Origin: Neoceratodus forsteri
Lineage: Eukaryota > Chordata > Ceratodontiformes > Ceratodontidae
NCBI GenBank assembly: GCA_016271365.2
Contig: CM057453.1
Location: 503,833,001 to 503,897,000, forward strand
Direction: 5' to 3'
DNA length: 64,000 nt
The translations under genes were made by a program, and so were the position numbers. Below, piece after piece: positions 50,300-62,700 of the stretch (its first letter is position 1; each line of letters begins with the position of its first letter). The notes under the pieces are model-generated. The model ran no database searches. It was not told the DNA's origin and saw only the letters and a program-made list of their open reading frames with translations.

Positions 50300-53200
50300 T
50301 GCCCAGTGTACCTTACAGGAGAGGTCCGTATCAGAAAGGATGTTAAGAATAAAATATTAATGTTGGATGCACCAGGCGATGGAAAATTGCCAGAGGGACT
50401 GCTGGTCAAGCCTAGTATTTTGCCCGCTAGAGCCCATGCTTATGCCAGAAGGGTAATGGTCCAAGTTCATAATGTGTCTGAAAGAGACATTCGAGTAAAT
50501 AGAGGTTGCATCCTGGCTAATGTGCATTGTGCAGACACTGCAGTGCTACCCAGCAGCAAGAGTTCAGGAAGAATGACAGAGTAACGCCTGACTTGTTTGG
50601 ATTTCGCAACTCCCCGCTGCCAGCTGAATGGAAAGTGAGGATCAGTGAGAAGCTTGCCCAGAGACCAGGTGTTTTCTTTAAAGGAATGGGACGTGGGATG
50701 CGTGCAGGAGCTGAGCACAATATCCGGCTGCATGACGAAAGACCATTTCGTGAGAGGTCTCGACGCCTGGCACCTGCTGATATAGATGATGTGAGGCGGC
50801 ATCTGCAAGAGATGTTAGCGGCTGGTGTAATACAAATCCAGAAGCCCTTATGCTTCCCCATTGTGGTAGTGAGGAAAAAGAATGGGACAGTAAGGATGTG
50901 CGTGGATTATCGCACCTTAAACCGCGGACTATCCTTGATCAGTACACAATGCCCCGCATTCAGGATGCTTTGGACTGCCTAAGCGAGGAGCAGAAGTGGT
51001 TCTCTGCTGGATCTCCGCAGTGGGTACTACAGATCCCGATGGCCCCAGAGGACCCGGAGAAGACAGCCTTTATCTGTCCGCTTGGCTTCTATGAATTCAA
51101 GGAGGATGCCTCAAGGATTTCAGGTGCCCCAGCCACTTTTCAACGATTGATGGAGCGTGCAGTGGGGGACATGAACTTACTAGAGTGCCTGGTATACCTA
51201 GATGATGTTATTGTGTTTGGCAGCTCACTGGAGGAACATGAGAGCAGATTATTTAAGGTATTGGATCGACTGGAGGACTTTGGCCTAAACTGTCCATTGA
51301 TAAGTGTCAATTCTTTCAAACATCAGTAAAGTATGTGGGACACATAGTATCCACAGAGGGAATAGAGACCGACCCAAGTAAAGTTGAGGCCTTGACCACC
51401 TGGCCACAGCCCAAAAATCTAAAAGAACTGCAAAGATTCCTGGGATTCTGTGGTTATTATCGGCGTTTCATCAAGGACTATTCAAGAGTGATCCGCCCTT
51501 TACTTAACCTTACTCAAGGGTATCCCCCAACCCACAAAAAATACCAAAGTCAGCGTCCCTCAAGACTGAAAGAGTGTATTTTCATCCGAGTGAAGTATTT
51601 GGGGCCCGCTGGACTCCTGATTGTGAGACTGCTTTTCATGAGATCATATATCAACTTACCCATGCTCCAGTGCTGGCCTATGCCGATCCAAAAACCTTCG
51701 TCCTGCACACTGATGCTAGCTTACAGGGTTGGGGGCTGTGTTGTACCAAGAGCGAGAATGGCCTGAGACCAGTGGCCTTTGCCAGTAGAAGCCTGACCCC
51801 ATCCAAAAGAACTATCCTGTACATAAGTTAGAGTTCCTAGCTTTGAAGTGAGGCTATTGTTGACCAATTCCATGAGTACTTGTATGGGGCTAAAATACTA
51901 GTAAAACTGACAATAATCCTTTGACCTATGTGCAGACCTCAGCTAAGTTGGATGCCACTGGCCACAGGTGGCTTTCTGCATTATCTACATATGACTATGC
52001 TCTCGAATACCGGGCAGGTCTGAACCACATAGATGCTGATGCTCTCTCCGGAGCCTGTTCCCCAGAATGATTGGGTCCGATTGGCAGAACCTGACATTCG
52101 GGCACTCTGCCGGAAGTTTGACAGGGAGGAACAAATGTCCACGGGCCTAGTGGACTGCATGGTGGATTGGGACCCTCTGAGAATGCATACCTGCTGCTTA
52201 TTGCCACTTTTCTGCAATAGACATTGGTGCACTGCCTCAGCTGGACAATGACAGTTTCGGTAGGCTCAATCCCGATCCTATGATCAAATCAGCTTTAGAA
52301 GCCCTCTATGCAGGAAAAGATGTCCAAATTACGCCCACTGATTTGAGAACTGCACTGTTATACAAAGAAGGTCCTAAGTTGAAACTGATCAATAAACTGT
52401 TATATAGAGAAACAGTAGACAGAGGGGACAAGTAGACAAACAACAACTGGTGCTGCCCACTTCCTGAGACTCAGTATTGAGGTCCTTGCACAACCACATG
52501 GGGCACCTTGGTATAGACAGAACACTTGACTTGGTGAGATCCAGATTCTATTGGCCCTAGATGGGGGCTGATGTGGAGCACACATACCAACTTGTAGTCG
52601 CTGCTTACAGAGGAAAGCTTTTGCCCAGAGGGCTGCCCCCTTGTTTAACATAACCACCAGTGCACCCATGGAGCTGGTCTGTATTGATTTTCTGAGTTTG
52701 GAGTCAGATCAAAGAAATATCAGTAATGTGCTGGTGGTCACTGACCATTTCACGAGATATGCCCAAGCTTTCCCCACCAAAGACCAGAAAGCATCCACTG
52801 TAGCCAAAGTACTCGTAGAAAACTTTTTGTTCACTATGGGGCTCCACAAAGAATCCATTCTGATCAAGGAGAGACTTTGAGAGTCGTCTGATCAAGAGAT
52901 GCTTTCTCTGTGGGAGTGAGAAAGTCCAGAACCACTCCTTACCACCCCGGGGACCCACAGCCTGAACGTTTCAACCGCACTTTGCTAGATATGCTAGGCA
53001 CCCTGCACCCAAAGGACAAGCCTAGATGGAGCCAACAAATTAGCACCCTGGTACATGCTTATAACTGCACCAAAAGTGATGCCACTGGGTTCTCCCCTAC
53101 CGCCTGATGTTTGGAAGAAAGCTCGACTACCGGTAGATGTGTGTTTGGGGTCTCTCTGATGGGGTTCAAGCTGACAACTATTTACAGTATGTGCAAAGTT

Positions 53201-53500
53201 AAAGGCCCAACTAACTCATGCGTGCCAACTGGCTCAAACCATGGCTGCCAAAAGAAATCTGGCCAACAAAGAAAGGTATGATAAAAAGGTGAAAGCACAG
53301 GAACTCCAGGAGGGAGATCGGTATTGCTAAGAAATCTGGGACTGCATGGCAAACACAAGATTGCTGACAGATGGCACCATCTCCCTCACATTGTAGTGGG
53401 CAAACTAGATGATCTGCCAGTGTACAAAGTAAGGCCTGAGAACAATTCAAAAGATGTAAAAACAATGCATAGAAATCATTTACTACCCATTGGACAAATC
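50300..53500 (+). pseudogene. RT, RNase H and integrase of Gypsy copy 1
   Basis: A leader segment VRIRKDVKNKILMLDAPGDG precedes the RT. The RT reads VVVRKKNGTVRMCVDYRTLN, then ECLVYLDDVIVFGSSLEEHE with the Y-L-D-D box (51190-51210) and LQRFLGFCGYYRRFIKDYSR. RNase H has LHTDASLQGWG (about 51710; catalytic Asp) and RPVAFASRSLTPS. The integrase has MELVCIDFLSLESDQRNISN with the first catalytic Asp (about 52680), a region with SDQG-like bases near 52860 in broken frames, and RKSRTTPYHPGDPQPERFNR (about 52920). Many frameshifts (for instance near 50990, 51290, 51550, 51900 and 52430) make it non-functional. Confidence 0.9.
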
Positions 53501-54240
53501 CTGATTGAGTCTGAGCCCCAGAAGATGCCCCTCTGGACCAGTGACTAGAGCTGCTGCTAAAAAGATCAAGGAAGTCTGCACTACAGAAGCAGAGTTAAGT
53601 GTTCCCCTGCACAAGTCCCAGTTGAGCATGACTGTCAGTCCATATCAGAAGAAAGTGAGAGTGACTTTGAATACTATCCTTCTTACGAACTGAGTCAATT
53701 GTTTCGGGCAATCCCCTAGTCAATACTGGAGACAAAGCTGGGCCTTCTGGACTGTCTATGCCCCTAGCTTCATCCCTGGAGCCAATGCTCCCAGAAAGTG
53801 AAGTGCAAAGCATCAGATCAGATGAAATGGAATCATTGTGCATGGTTGAACTGTTTGAGCTTTCAGGGAGAAAATGATAGATTGGGGCAGACTGGTGATA
53901 CACCGAACAAGAAGAGTATTTTGAGTGCCCTGACAGTCCACTGCCAGTGTCTGAAAGCTCTCCATGCGAGCCAAATGTTGTGGACTCAGAAACTGTAACT
54001 CCTGGAGCTGAAAGTGCCCCAAGTTCTAGCCTCTCTACCCCATGGAGACTCCCTGACAAGTGAGAACAATGCTGAAAATGAGGCTCAGAGTGCAGAGACT
54101 GTAACAGCTCCCCTAGAAAGACTGTTGAGCTGTAAAGCCTGTGGTGCACCTCAGTTATGATTCCCTGGGCGCCAGTGGACCTGCCTCTCAATGTTGTCCA
54201 TAAAGGAGTGTATGTGTCCCGAGGCTCATTGCCCAAACTG
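53501..54240 (+). pseudogene. Degraded pol C-terminal extension, Gypsy copy 1
   Basis: Plus-strand sequence after the integrase core encodes broken stretches rich in Ser, Glu and Pro (for example SISEESESDFEYYPSYELSQ near 53640). It has no signal peptide, transmembrane segment or furin-like site, so it is not env-like. It could be the integrase tail or an untranslated region. A 213-residue open frame on the opposite strand shows no family features and is taken as chance. Confidence 0.5.
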
Positions 54241-54561
54241 GCGTTAGTGCTAACTCCAAGTTACTTGTGTTGCCCTCTAAGTATGGTGCCCTTGCCCGTC
54301 CAGCCCCAAGGTAACTGATAGGGAAGGGTCCCTCTCTTCAGGTTTCATGTACAAGAGGTAATAACTTGAGTTATGGTACAATGTGTGTGTTATACTGTGT
54401 AAGAGGACGTACTGCAATGTTTCAGAAATGGTTCTTGGTAAAATGATGTATTGACTGATGATTACATGTGTGAGCCTAATGCAAATGTATATGGTTGCAG
54501 TTGAAACTTATGGGGGTACTTGCTTGACGCGGACGTCAAGCTTTTCCCAGGCCAGGAAGGG
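54241..54561 (+). other. Gypsy copy 1 3' internal region and polypurine tract
   Basis: Non-coding. The last bases before the LTR, AGGAAGGG (54554-54561), fit a short polypurine tract that primes plus-strand DNA. Confidence 0.55.
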
Positions 54562-56186
54562 TGTAACCCCCCTGCAAATGGGGGTTCCCAAAAGACTTCC
54601 AGGAGCTTGCTTGAATGCTCCAAGCCTGAATGGTGTTTGGCGTTTAAGCCATTTATCAGTGAGTGTTTTTAGAACCTCTGGTACTGTCTCTTTAAGAGCT
54701 GTCTGCTTGCAGACATAATTAGTTTGTATGGGGGACTGTGTGTTTCTTTGATTGAGTACCACTCAAGCTGCTGCAATTCACCCCATTTTGCAGTCACTAG
54801 GAGTGCAAAGGGAACCTGTCTGAAAGATGTAACTGATTGCCAGAAATCATTTTACAGTAATAATAAAATTACAGTTTGTCTAACCTGCTTTCTTTGCAGT
54901 CAGAACTGTCTGCCTAGTTCCCCATTCTGGTTTTGAACTGCTGAACTGGACCAATCAGTGTGGGGTAAACTAGCTCTAAAATGATGCCTTGGACGAATCA
55001 GAACTTGGGACTCATAATCTGAGCCAGCCACAAGAGGATTGTATGGGCAGTGACTCTGGGAGATGTAGTTTAGACTTGGTGCCTTTTTGGACCACAGCAG
55101 CAGTCTATTGTGAGTGACAGCCAATCCAGTCAAGAACTGGGAGGAACTCAAAGGAAGTGCCGGTTTTTGTCTGTTGGGAGTTTCAGTTTGAGATCTGAAA
55201 GTGAAGGGAAAGAAACCCTGTGCTCCTTCAGTGCACAGTTTCAGTCAAAAACGTGTGCAAGGCCCAGAGTTCGGTCTACAACTTGTGTAACTGCTTGTTA
55301 GACTGAATCCGTCCTGTGAAAAGAATCAAAGGATCTCTGAAGAGTAGAAACCAGGCTCACCCTGTAGAAGACTGAAGAAATTGTTGAATTACACTCGGTC
55401 TGTCAGGAACTGAATCTGCTGTGTGTTCTCCTGGTTATTGTGCAGTAATTGCGATTGGGATACAGATGCAGCCTGCCTGGTATAGTGCTTTCTTTTTTTT
55501 ACCATATAAATGTGTGAGGAGTCTCTTGGAGATCAAAAGTAGCCCTGCTGACATTGAAGGACCATATCTTCTTTGGAGGTCGTGAGTACTAATTCGGGGT
55601 CGCTCCCTGTTGAATTGCCACATTAAATCCAAATGGAATTACTGTACTGCTGACTGTTTAATTTTCCTTTTCTCTGTGTGAAAGGGCCCCTACCAGCTGC
55701 CACGGTTTGGACTAGCTTACTAGGGGCCTGGGTACCCAGGGACAGTAACTGGTAGGGATAGGCCTGTGCACAGAGCCATAGTGAGATAGTAAAGTGATAA
55801 GCTAATTAACCTGATTTCCCCTGTCCTTGTTATATCCCCTAAATAAATCAGAGCTGTTTGTTTCAACAAAGTTATACCTGAGGTATTTGTCTATGTTAAA
55901 GTACTGTACTGTGATTGTTGCACTGTATCTTATTTTACAGGATGTCCGGTGCCTGAACCAGCCTTGGGGTAAGTGTATACTGTGAAGGTAATTCTGCTAT
56001 ATTGTGGGCCACTAGTGGGAAGAAGGGGTTGCAGTGTCCCAGAGGGCTGTGACCAAGTAAGTTTAACTATTGCAAACCCTGACCTCTGGGTGGAGGCACC
56101 CACCATTGGATCCAGGCCCCTCAACCTGTTAGTGGCAAATCAGGCAGGGGTAGTAGCCCCTGGGATAGCGCCATCTAGGGGTTACA
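54562..56186 (+). repeat. 3' LTR of Gypsy copy 1
   Basis: 1625 bp, starting TGTAACCCCCCTGC and ending GGGGTTACA, with AATAAA at 55842-55847. It differs from the 5' LTR (1613 bp) by scattered one- to few-base indels and a few substitutions. Open frames on its minus strand that recur in all three LTRs are shared only because the LTRs are copies. Confidence 0.94.
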
Positions 56187-56190
56187 CACA

Positions 56191-56640
56191 GAAAACAGAG
56201 CTCGAAGGAAAGACCTTCACTTTTATGGAATCCTGGAGGGAGAGAAGGGTGACAACGTGCAGGCCTTCCTCAACCATCTCCTCCGGACCACGCTGGATCT
56301 AGGCCTGGATTTCCCTATTGATATTGAGAGGGCCCACCGAGCCCCGAGCCTAAACCACCTCCAGCTTCACGCCCGCGATCTATTGTAGCCTGATTTCTCA
56401 ATTACTCCATAAAAGAGACTCTTTTGCAAAAAGCATGGGCTCAGAAAGTACTCTACTATAACAACAAAAGATTCTTTGTGGATAATGATTATGCGCCCTC
56501 AACACAACCCTTGAGGAGCGAATACACTCACTTTTCCCCTTGCGAGCTAACAAGATAAAATTTAAGACCCCCTACTCGGCAAAAATGATCGTCGCCTTTC
56601 CCACAGGCACTCAATAAGATTGTGGCCCGTGTCTGATTTC
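56191..56640 (+). pseudogene. Second L1/Tx1 LINE: ORF1 RRM-like and C-terminal domains
   Basis: Continues ORF1 exactly after the CACA duplication: ENRARRKDLHFYGILEGEKG (RRM-like start), NHLLRTTLDLGLDFPIDIER, AHRAPSLNHL. Then there are frame changes at about 56375, with ISYSIKETLL-like C-terminal sequence and KMIVAFPTGTQ near 56585. RNA-binding ORF1 of L1, inactive through the Gypsy insertion and frameshifts. Confidence 0.85.
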
Positions 56641-57425
56641 CCCTAAATTGGGCAGCAACCAGAGGATACTTGATACGGACAGGCTAAGAACCTCCACCTA
56701 AGCTATCAAACCACCAGCTGATCTGTGGCGTGGGGCCCCGATCTCCTCGCATCCTCCTCGTGACCCCTGTCTGATGTGTCATGCCCCTCGCGTGCAACCT
56801 CTACTTTCGGACTCCAGCAACCCACTGTTTCAACAAATAAGTACTTTACCATCTACTTTTTCCTTGGGCGATACAGGGATAATATTGAGACTGAATTAGG
56901 AATGGATTCCCAGGGACAGTTAAATCTTAGCTTCAGCGACTGGCTTCAGATTTTTGATCGTAACATTAGTGGACTTACTGGACACACAGCGGGGAGTTAC
57001 GGGGCCCCATTTCTTAATGAGCACCATGCTGCTGGTACCGGGGAACAATAATTTCTGGATGGCTCTGGGACTCCAGGTGGGAGGTTTGCACGGTTTGGTC
57101 TGGTGCCTGCCTAGCGGGGGGGGGGGGTTGCTGCTTATTGTGGTCTCGGGCTTGCCTGCACTCGCTCTCAGTACTTGTTGTGTGGGTCCCGATCCTCCCG
57201 CCCCTACCTCACGGTCCCTCCTTGGCCTTCTGTGCCCCCCACCCCAGTACTCGATCGCAAGATTCCCTCATGGTGGAGGTCCTCCCCTAACTTTATCTCC
57301 GTGAGACTTCTGGGCTTATTTGAACCTGATCTGAGTACTTACAGCCCTCAAGGGTAGTATTAACCTACATTGGGGCTGAGACTCTAAACCCAGGCTGGGA
57401 CTATGGTCGACTCATAATGTGCATA
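56641..57425 (+). other. Second L1/Tx1 LINE inter-ORF region
   Basis: 785 bp after ORF1 with no recognised protein; ORF2 has not begun when the second Gypsy element enters at 57426. A G10 run lies near 57116. The 4 bases before the insertion are CATA (57422-57425). The matching duplication would be beyond the window. Confidence 0.55.
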
Positions 57426-59032
57426 TGTAACCCCCCTGCAAATGGGGGTTCCCAAAAGACTTCCAGGAGCTTGCTTGAATGCTCCAAGCCTGAATGGTGT
57501 TTGGCATTTAAGCCATTTATCAGTGAGTGTTTTTAGAGCCTCTGGTACTGTCTCTTTAAGAGCTGTCTGCTTGCAGACATAATTAGTTTGTATGGGGACT
57601 GTGTGTTTCTTTGATTGAGTACCACTCAAGCTGCTGCAATTCACTTCATTTTTGCAGTCACTAGAGTGCAAAGGAACCTATCTGAAAGATGTAACTGTTT
57701 GCCAGAAATTATTTAGAGTAATAATGAAATTACAGTTTGTCTAACCTGCTTTCTGCAGTCAGAACTGTGTCTGCTAGTTCCCATTCTAGTTTTGAACTGC
57801 TAAACTGGACCAATCAGTGTGGGGTAAGCTAGCTCTAAAATGGTGCCTTGGACGAATCAGAACTTGGACTCATAATCTGAGCCAGCCACAAGAGGATTGT
57901 ATGGGCAGTGACTCTGGGAGATGTAGTTTAGACTTCAGTGCCTTTTGGACCAACAGCAGCAGTCTATTGTGAGTGACAGCCAATTCAGTCAAGAACTGGG
58001 AGGAACTCAAAGGAAGTGCCGTTTTTGTCGGTTGGAGTTGCAGTTGAGCTTTGGCAGTGAAGAAGGAAGGAGCCCTGTGCTTTTTAGTGTGCAGTTTAGT
58101 CAAAAACGTGTGTAAGGCCCAGAGTTCCGGTCTGCAGCTTTGTAACAGCTTGTTAGGACTGAATCCGTCCTGTGAAAAGAATCAAAGGATCTCTGAAGAG
58201 TAGAAACCAGGCTCACCCTGTAGAAGACTGGAAGAATTGCTGAAAATTGCACTCGGTCTGTCAGGAACTGAATCTGCTGTGTGTTCTCCGGGTATTGTGC
58301 AGTAATGACGACGGGATACAGATGCAGCCTGCCTGGTATAGTACTTTCTTTTATATGGATGTGTGAAGAGGTTTGTGTACCTCAAGTGAGCCCTGCTGAC
58401 ATTGAAGGACCCTATCTTATTTGGAGGTCGTGAGTACTAATTCAGGGTTGCTCCCTGTTGAATTGCCACATTAAATCCAAATGGAATTACTGTACTGCTG
58501 ACTGTTTAATTCTCCTTTTCTCTGTGTGAAAGGGCCCTACCAGCTGCCACGGTTTGGACTAGCCACTAGGGCTTGGGTACCCAGGGACAGTAACTGATAG
58601 GGATAGGCCTGTGCACAGAGCCATAGATGAGATTATTAGAGTGATAAGCTAATTAACCTGATTTCCCGTCCTTGTTATACCCTAAATAAATCAGAGCTGC
58701 TTGTTTCAGCAAAGTTATACTGCCTGAGGTATTTGTCTATGTTAAAGTACTGTACTGTGATTGTTGCACTGTATCTCATTTCACAGGAGGTCCCAGTGCC
58801 GGAACCAGACCTGGGGTAAGTGTATACTGTGAAGGTAATTCTGATATATTGTGTGGGCCACTAGTGGGAAGAAAGGGGGTGCAGTGTCCCAGAGGGCTGT
58901 GACAAGTTAGTTTAACTATTGCAAACCCTGACCTCTGGGTGGAGGCACCGCCATTGGATCCAGGCCCCTCAACCTGTTAGTGGCAAATCAGGCAGGGTAG
59001 TAGCCCTGGGATAGCACCATCTAGGGGTTACA
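57426..59032 (+). repeat. 5' LTR of Gypsy copy 2
   Basis: 1607 bp with the same ends TGTAACCCC / GGGGTTACA and AATAAA at 58685-58690. It is more diverged from the two LTRs of copy 1 than they are from each other (for instance around 58020-58110 and 58350-58390), pointing to a sister subfamily or an older insertion. Confidence 0.92.
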
Positions 59033-59100
59033 TCTTGGAGGCTCACCGCTGGGATTGTGTGTCCTCTAGTGGCCATATTCTGAACCACTGTTAAGAAAAA

Positions 59101-60665
59101 ATGGGTACCCGACAGAAGTGGCTGTGCACGGCTGGTGGAGTGGTGTACTGGGGAGGAGATCGACCCCAAAATGCTATGCTTATCCTGGACATCCCCTGGG
59201 TATCAATACGGACACTGTGCAGGGAGTACTTTCCAAGGTGGAAGGTTTACAAAACCCTGTGGTGGTGGGTCGGCATGCTAATCTGCTCACCCACACTTTC
59301 CTGGCCCTAGTAGAGTTTAAGGATCCCATAGATAGCTCCAAAGTGCCACAGACCATTACCCCAGAGGAGCCCTCACTGCTTGGAGAGTGATAACTAAGGA
59401 CAGTAAGACCGGGGAATCAGCCCCACCACTATCTGAAACTTTTGAGGAGAAATTTGCTGAATGGTTGCTGGAGAGGGAAAACTGTGGAGGACTTGAAGAA
59501 ACTATTCTTGCCACCTGGGAGTGTTCCTCCCCAACACCCTCTCCTGCTCCAGTGCCCGTAATGGTGGCTGAACCAATGCAGACTCTATTTCTGCACCTGC
59601 CATTAGTCCGACTCTTACCGAAGGTTGAGGATCTCTCTGGCACCCTCCCACCCCCAAGGGAGGATGACTGGGAGACCTGGATGAGACTATGTTGCCCCCA
59701 AGTGCTAGAATGGCAATGCTCGGAAGGTGAAAAGCGAAGAGGGTTAGTGAGAGCCTCCGAGGCCTGCCCTGGCTACCATCCAGTGCTAAGCGGGCCAGTA
59801 ACCCTAGGCGACTGCACAGGCCTATCTTGAGGCCTTGGAGAATGTGTATGGGAGCCCAGATTCTGATGAGGACCTATGGTGAGAGTAAGAGATGCACAAC
59901 AGTACCAAGGGAGTTGTTGTCTGTGTATGTATCTCGGCTGGAAAAATTGTTGCAAGAATGCCTCAGAAAGGTAGTTTGCCAGCGATTGAACTGGACGAAC
60001 CAGGCTGGACAGGATCCTTAAGTCTGCCCCTTCTCAGAACTGCTGTTGCTTCAGTTACACCTGGCAGATCGACTGGAATCCCCACCCTCTATGATGAGTT
60101 AATGAGAGAAATTCGAGGAGTTGAGAAAGACGACCTCGGGAGGGACCTGCACCAATAGCTGCGGCTCGACCGAGTGACTGAGGGTGACCCATCAAGTGAA
60201 GTTCAGGGGCAGAGGTTGGCAGTCAATGAGTGCTCTGACAAGGAAAAGATATGTCACAATGGGGCGAACTGTTGAGAGAGATCCGGAATTCAAAACAGTC
60301 CTTTATGAAGGCCACGCCTGCAAGTACAGGCCCTGACCTATATCCGACTGCATCTGCTATGGGGGTGGGGGGTACCCACCCATGTATCTCCTGCTGATAA
60401 CAGCTCGAACTCGATTCCTTGACCATGGAAGTGGAGAAACTGACGAGATGTCTCCAAATGCTTATCACGCCGCAGACAGAGATGGCACCAAGGTTTCCAG
60501 TTAGTAATACCCCGCCCTGGCTCCCAGTGTGCTCGGCCAGCTCAAACTCCAGAAAGTATGTTTTGCTATAATTGTGGGAAAGATGGGCACATGAAAGGGA
60601 ATGCCAGTCCCCAAAGACACTGACAAAGTTGCATATAGGCTACAAGGAGAGCTCGGAGAAGAAAT
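59101..60665 (+). pseudogene. PNMA-like gag of Gypsy copy 2
   Basis: Start at 59101 after AAGAAAAA. The N-terminal block appears after an early frameshift: NTDTVQGVLSKVEGLQNPVV and LLTHTFLALVEFKDPI match copy 1. Then ETFEEKFAEWLLERENCGGL, the capsid entry EEDDWETW-like block (WETWMRLCCPQVLEWQCSEG, about 59680) and ARMPQKGSLPAIELD. The zinc knuckle at 60563 keeps C-Y-N-C-G-K-D-G-H, with the last Cys displaced by an indel. At least five frame breaks. Confidence 0.83.
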
Positions 60666-61180
60666 CAGTGGTTAAGAGGTGCGACATGATCCCAGTGAGG
60701 CACCAAAATGCTAATTCACGTCCTTTTGTGGCAAGGTCAGTTGCCCAGGCCCCCACTACCGCCTCTCCAGACTGGTCCAGAATAGTGGGTCCCTCCATGG
60801 AGACCACTGTAAAGGTGAACGGAGTGTCTACAAGAGCTATATTAGACAGTGGCTCCCAAGTGACAATTATGTTCCAAGATTGGTATCAGAAGCATTTGTC
60901 AGACGTACCCTTACAACCATTAGAAGGACTGCATGTATGGGGGTTAAGTGAGAAGGCCTACCCCTATTCCGGGTATATCCGAATTTGGCTGTCTTTCCCC
61001 ACCTCCGTGGCTGGAGTGGCCGAACAAGTAGAGACCCTAGCCTTAGTGTGTCCCCCACTGGACTGTATGATGGTGTCCTTTGTTGATTGGAACAAATGCT
61101 CATATGTTGGAAGGCTGGCACAGTTGTGTTATGAAAAACAGAGGTCAAAGACTAGTAGAGCTTTAAGAGTTCGGCTTTAA
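60666..61180 (+). pseudogene. Protease region of Gypsy copy 2
   Basis: An open frame from about 60600: TVKVNGVSTRAILDSGSQVT with an intact D-S-G catalytic motif (about 60845), then QVTIMFQDWYQKHLSDVP, LSEKAYPYSGYIRIWLSFPT and LALVCPPLDCMMVSFVDWNK. The retropepsin domain is undisrupted here, unlike in copy 1. It continues to a stop near 61180. Confidence 0.88.
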
Positions 61181-61290
61181 TTAAGAAGGCCTATGAGGCA
61201 CAGAGAGATGCTGAAAAACAGAACCAGAGGAACCGGTCGGAATTGTATGGAAGAAGGATCCTGAGTCTCTGATCCTGGCGCAAATGCCCA

Positions 61291-62700
61291 GTGTACCTTA
61301 CAGGAGAGGTCCGTATCAGAAAGGATGTTAAGAATAAAATATTAATGTTGGATGCACCAGGCGATGGAAAATTGCCAGAGGGACTGCTGGTCAAGCCTAG
61401 TATTTTGCCCGCTAGAGCCCATGCTTATGCCAGAAGGGTAATGGTCCAAGTTCATAATGTGTCTGAAAGAGACATTCGAGTAAACAGAGGTTGCATCCTG
61501 GCTAATGTGCATTGTGCAGACACTGCAGTGCTACCCAGCAGCAAGAGTTCAAGGAAGAATGACAGAGTAACGCCTGACTTGTTTGATTTCGGCGACTCCG
61601 CTGCCAGCTGAATGGAAAGTGAAGATCAGTGAGAGCTTGCCCAGAGAGACCAGGTGTTTTCTTTAAGGAATGGGATGTAGGATGCGTGCAAGGAGCTGAG
61701 CACAATATCCGGCTGCATGACGGAAGACCATTTCGTGAGAGGTCTCGACGCCTGGCACCTGCTGACATAGATGATGTGAGACGGCATCTGCAAGAGATGT
61801 TAGCTGCTGGTGTAATACAAGAATCCAGAAGCCCTATGCTTCCCCATTGTGGTAGTGAGGAAAAAGAATGGAACAGTAAGATGTGTGTGGATTATACTTT
61901 GTAAACCGCGGACTATCCCTGATCAGTACACAATGCCCCGCATTCAGGATGCTTTGGACTGCCTAAACGGGAGCAAGTGGTTCTCTGTGCTGGATCTCCG
62001 CAGTGGGTACTATCAGATCCCGATGGCCCCAGAGGACCGTGAAAAGACAGCCTTTATCTGTCCGCTTGGCTTCTATGAATTCATGAGGATGCCTCAAGGG
62101 ATTTCAGGTGCCCCAGCCACTTTTCAACGTTTGATGGAGCGTGCAGTGGGGGACATGAACTTACTAGAGTGCCTGGTATACCTAGATGATGTTATTGTGT
62201 TTGGCAGCTCACTGGAGGAACATGAGAGCAGATTATTTAAGGTATTGGACCGACTGGAGGACTTTGGCCTTAAACTGTCCATTGATAAGTGTCAATTTTT
62301 TCAAACATCAGTAAAGTATGTGGGACACATAGTATCCACCGAGGGAATAGAGACCGACCCAAGTAAAGTTGAGGCCTTGACCACCTGGCCACAGCCCAAA
62401 AATCTAAAAGAACTGCAAAGATTCCTGGGATTCTGTGGTTATTATCGGCGCTTTATCAAGGACTATTCAAGAGTGATCCGCCCTTTACTTAACCTTACTC
62501 AAGGGTATCCCCCAACCCACAAAAAATACCAAAAGTCAGCGTCCTCAAGACTGAAAGAGTGTATTTTCATCCAGTGAAGTATTTGGGGCCGCTGGACCCC
62601 TGATTGTGAGACTGCTTTTCATGAGATCATATATCAACTTACCCATGCTCCAGTGCTGGCCTATGCCGATCCAAGAAAACCTTCGTCCTGCACACTGATG
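61291..62700 (+). pseudogene. Reverse transcriptase of Gypsy copy 2
   Basis: After the leader segment (VRIRKDVKNKILMLDAPGDG) and one frame break near 61610, RLAPADIDDVRRHLQEMLAA and GVIQ precede the RT. Further on: MPRIQDALDCLNGSKWFSVL, DLRSGYYQIPMAPEDREKTA (catalytic Asp in VLDLRSG), FMRMPQGISGAPATFQRLME and LVYLDDVIVFGSSLEEHE with the Y-L-D-D box (62176-62187). A long clean frame runs 61849-62577. The block at about 61890 (MCVDY) is damaged relative to copy 1. The thumb has LQRFLGFCGYYRRFIKDYSR. Confidence 0.9.

Larger units (their letters stand above)
46415..56186 (+). mobile_element. Complete Gypsy-type LTR retrotransposon with PNMA-like gag (copy 1)
   Basis: 9772 bp: 5' LTR 46415-48027, internal region 48028-54561, 3' LTR 54562-56186, and CACA duplicated at 46411-46414 and 56187-56190. 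The LTR ends are inverted repeats TGTAACCCC / GGGGTTACA. Domain order is gag, protease, RT, RNase H, integrase, the standard Ty3/Gypsy order; no env-like gene is seen. The coding regions carry many single-base indels. A second copy starts at 57426. Confidence 0.93.

Noticed and set aside
53595..54236. 213-residue minus-strand frame in Gypsy copy 1
   Set aside because: Antisense to the degraded pol tail, with no signal peptide, membrane segment or known motif; probably chance.
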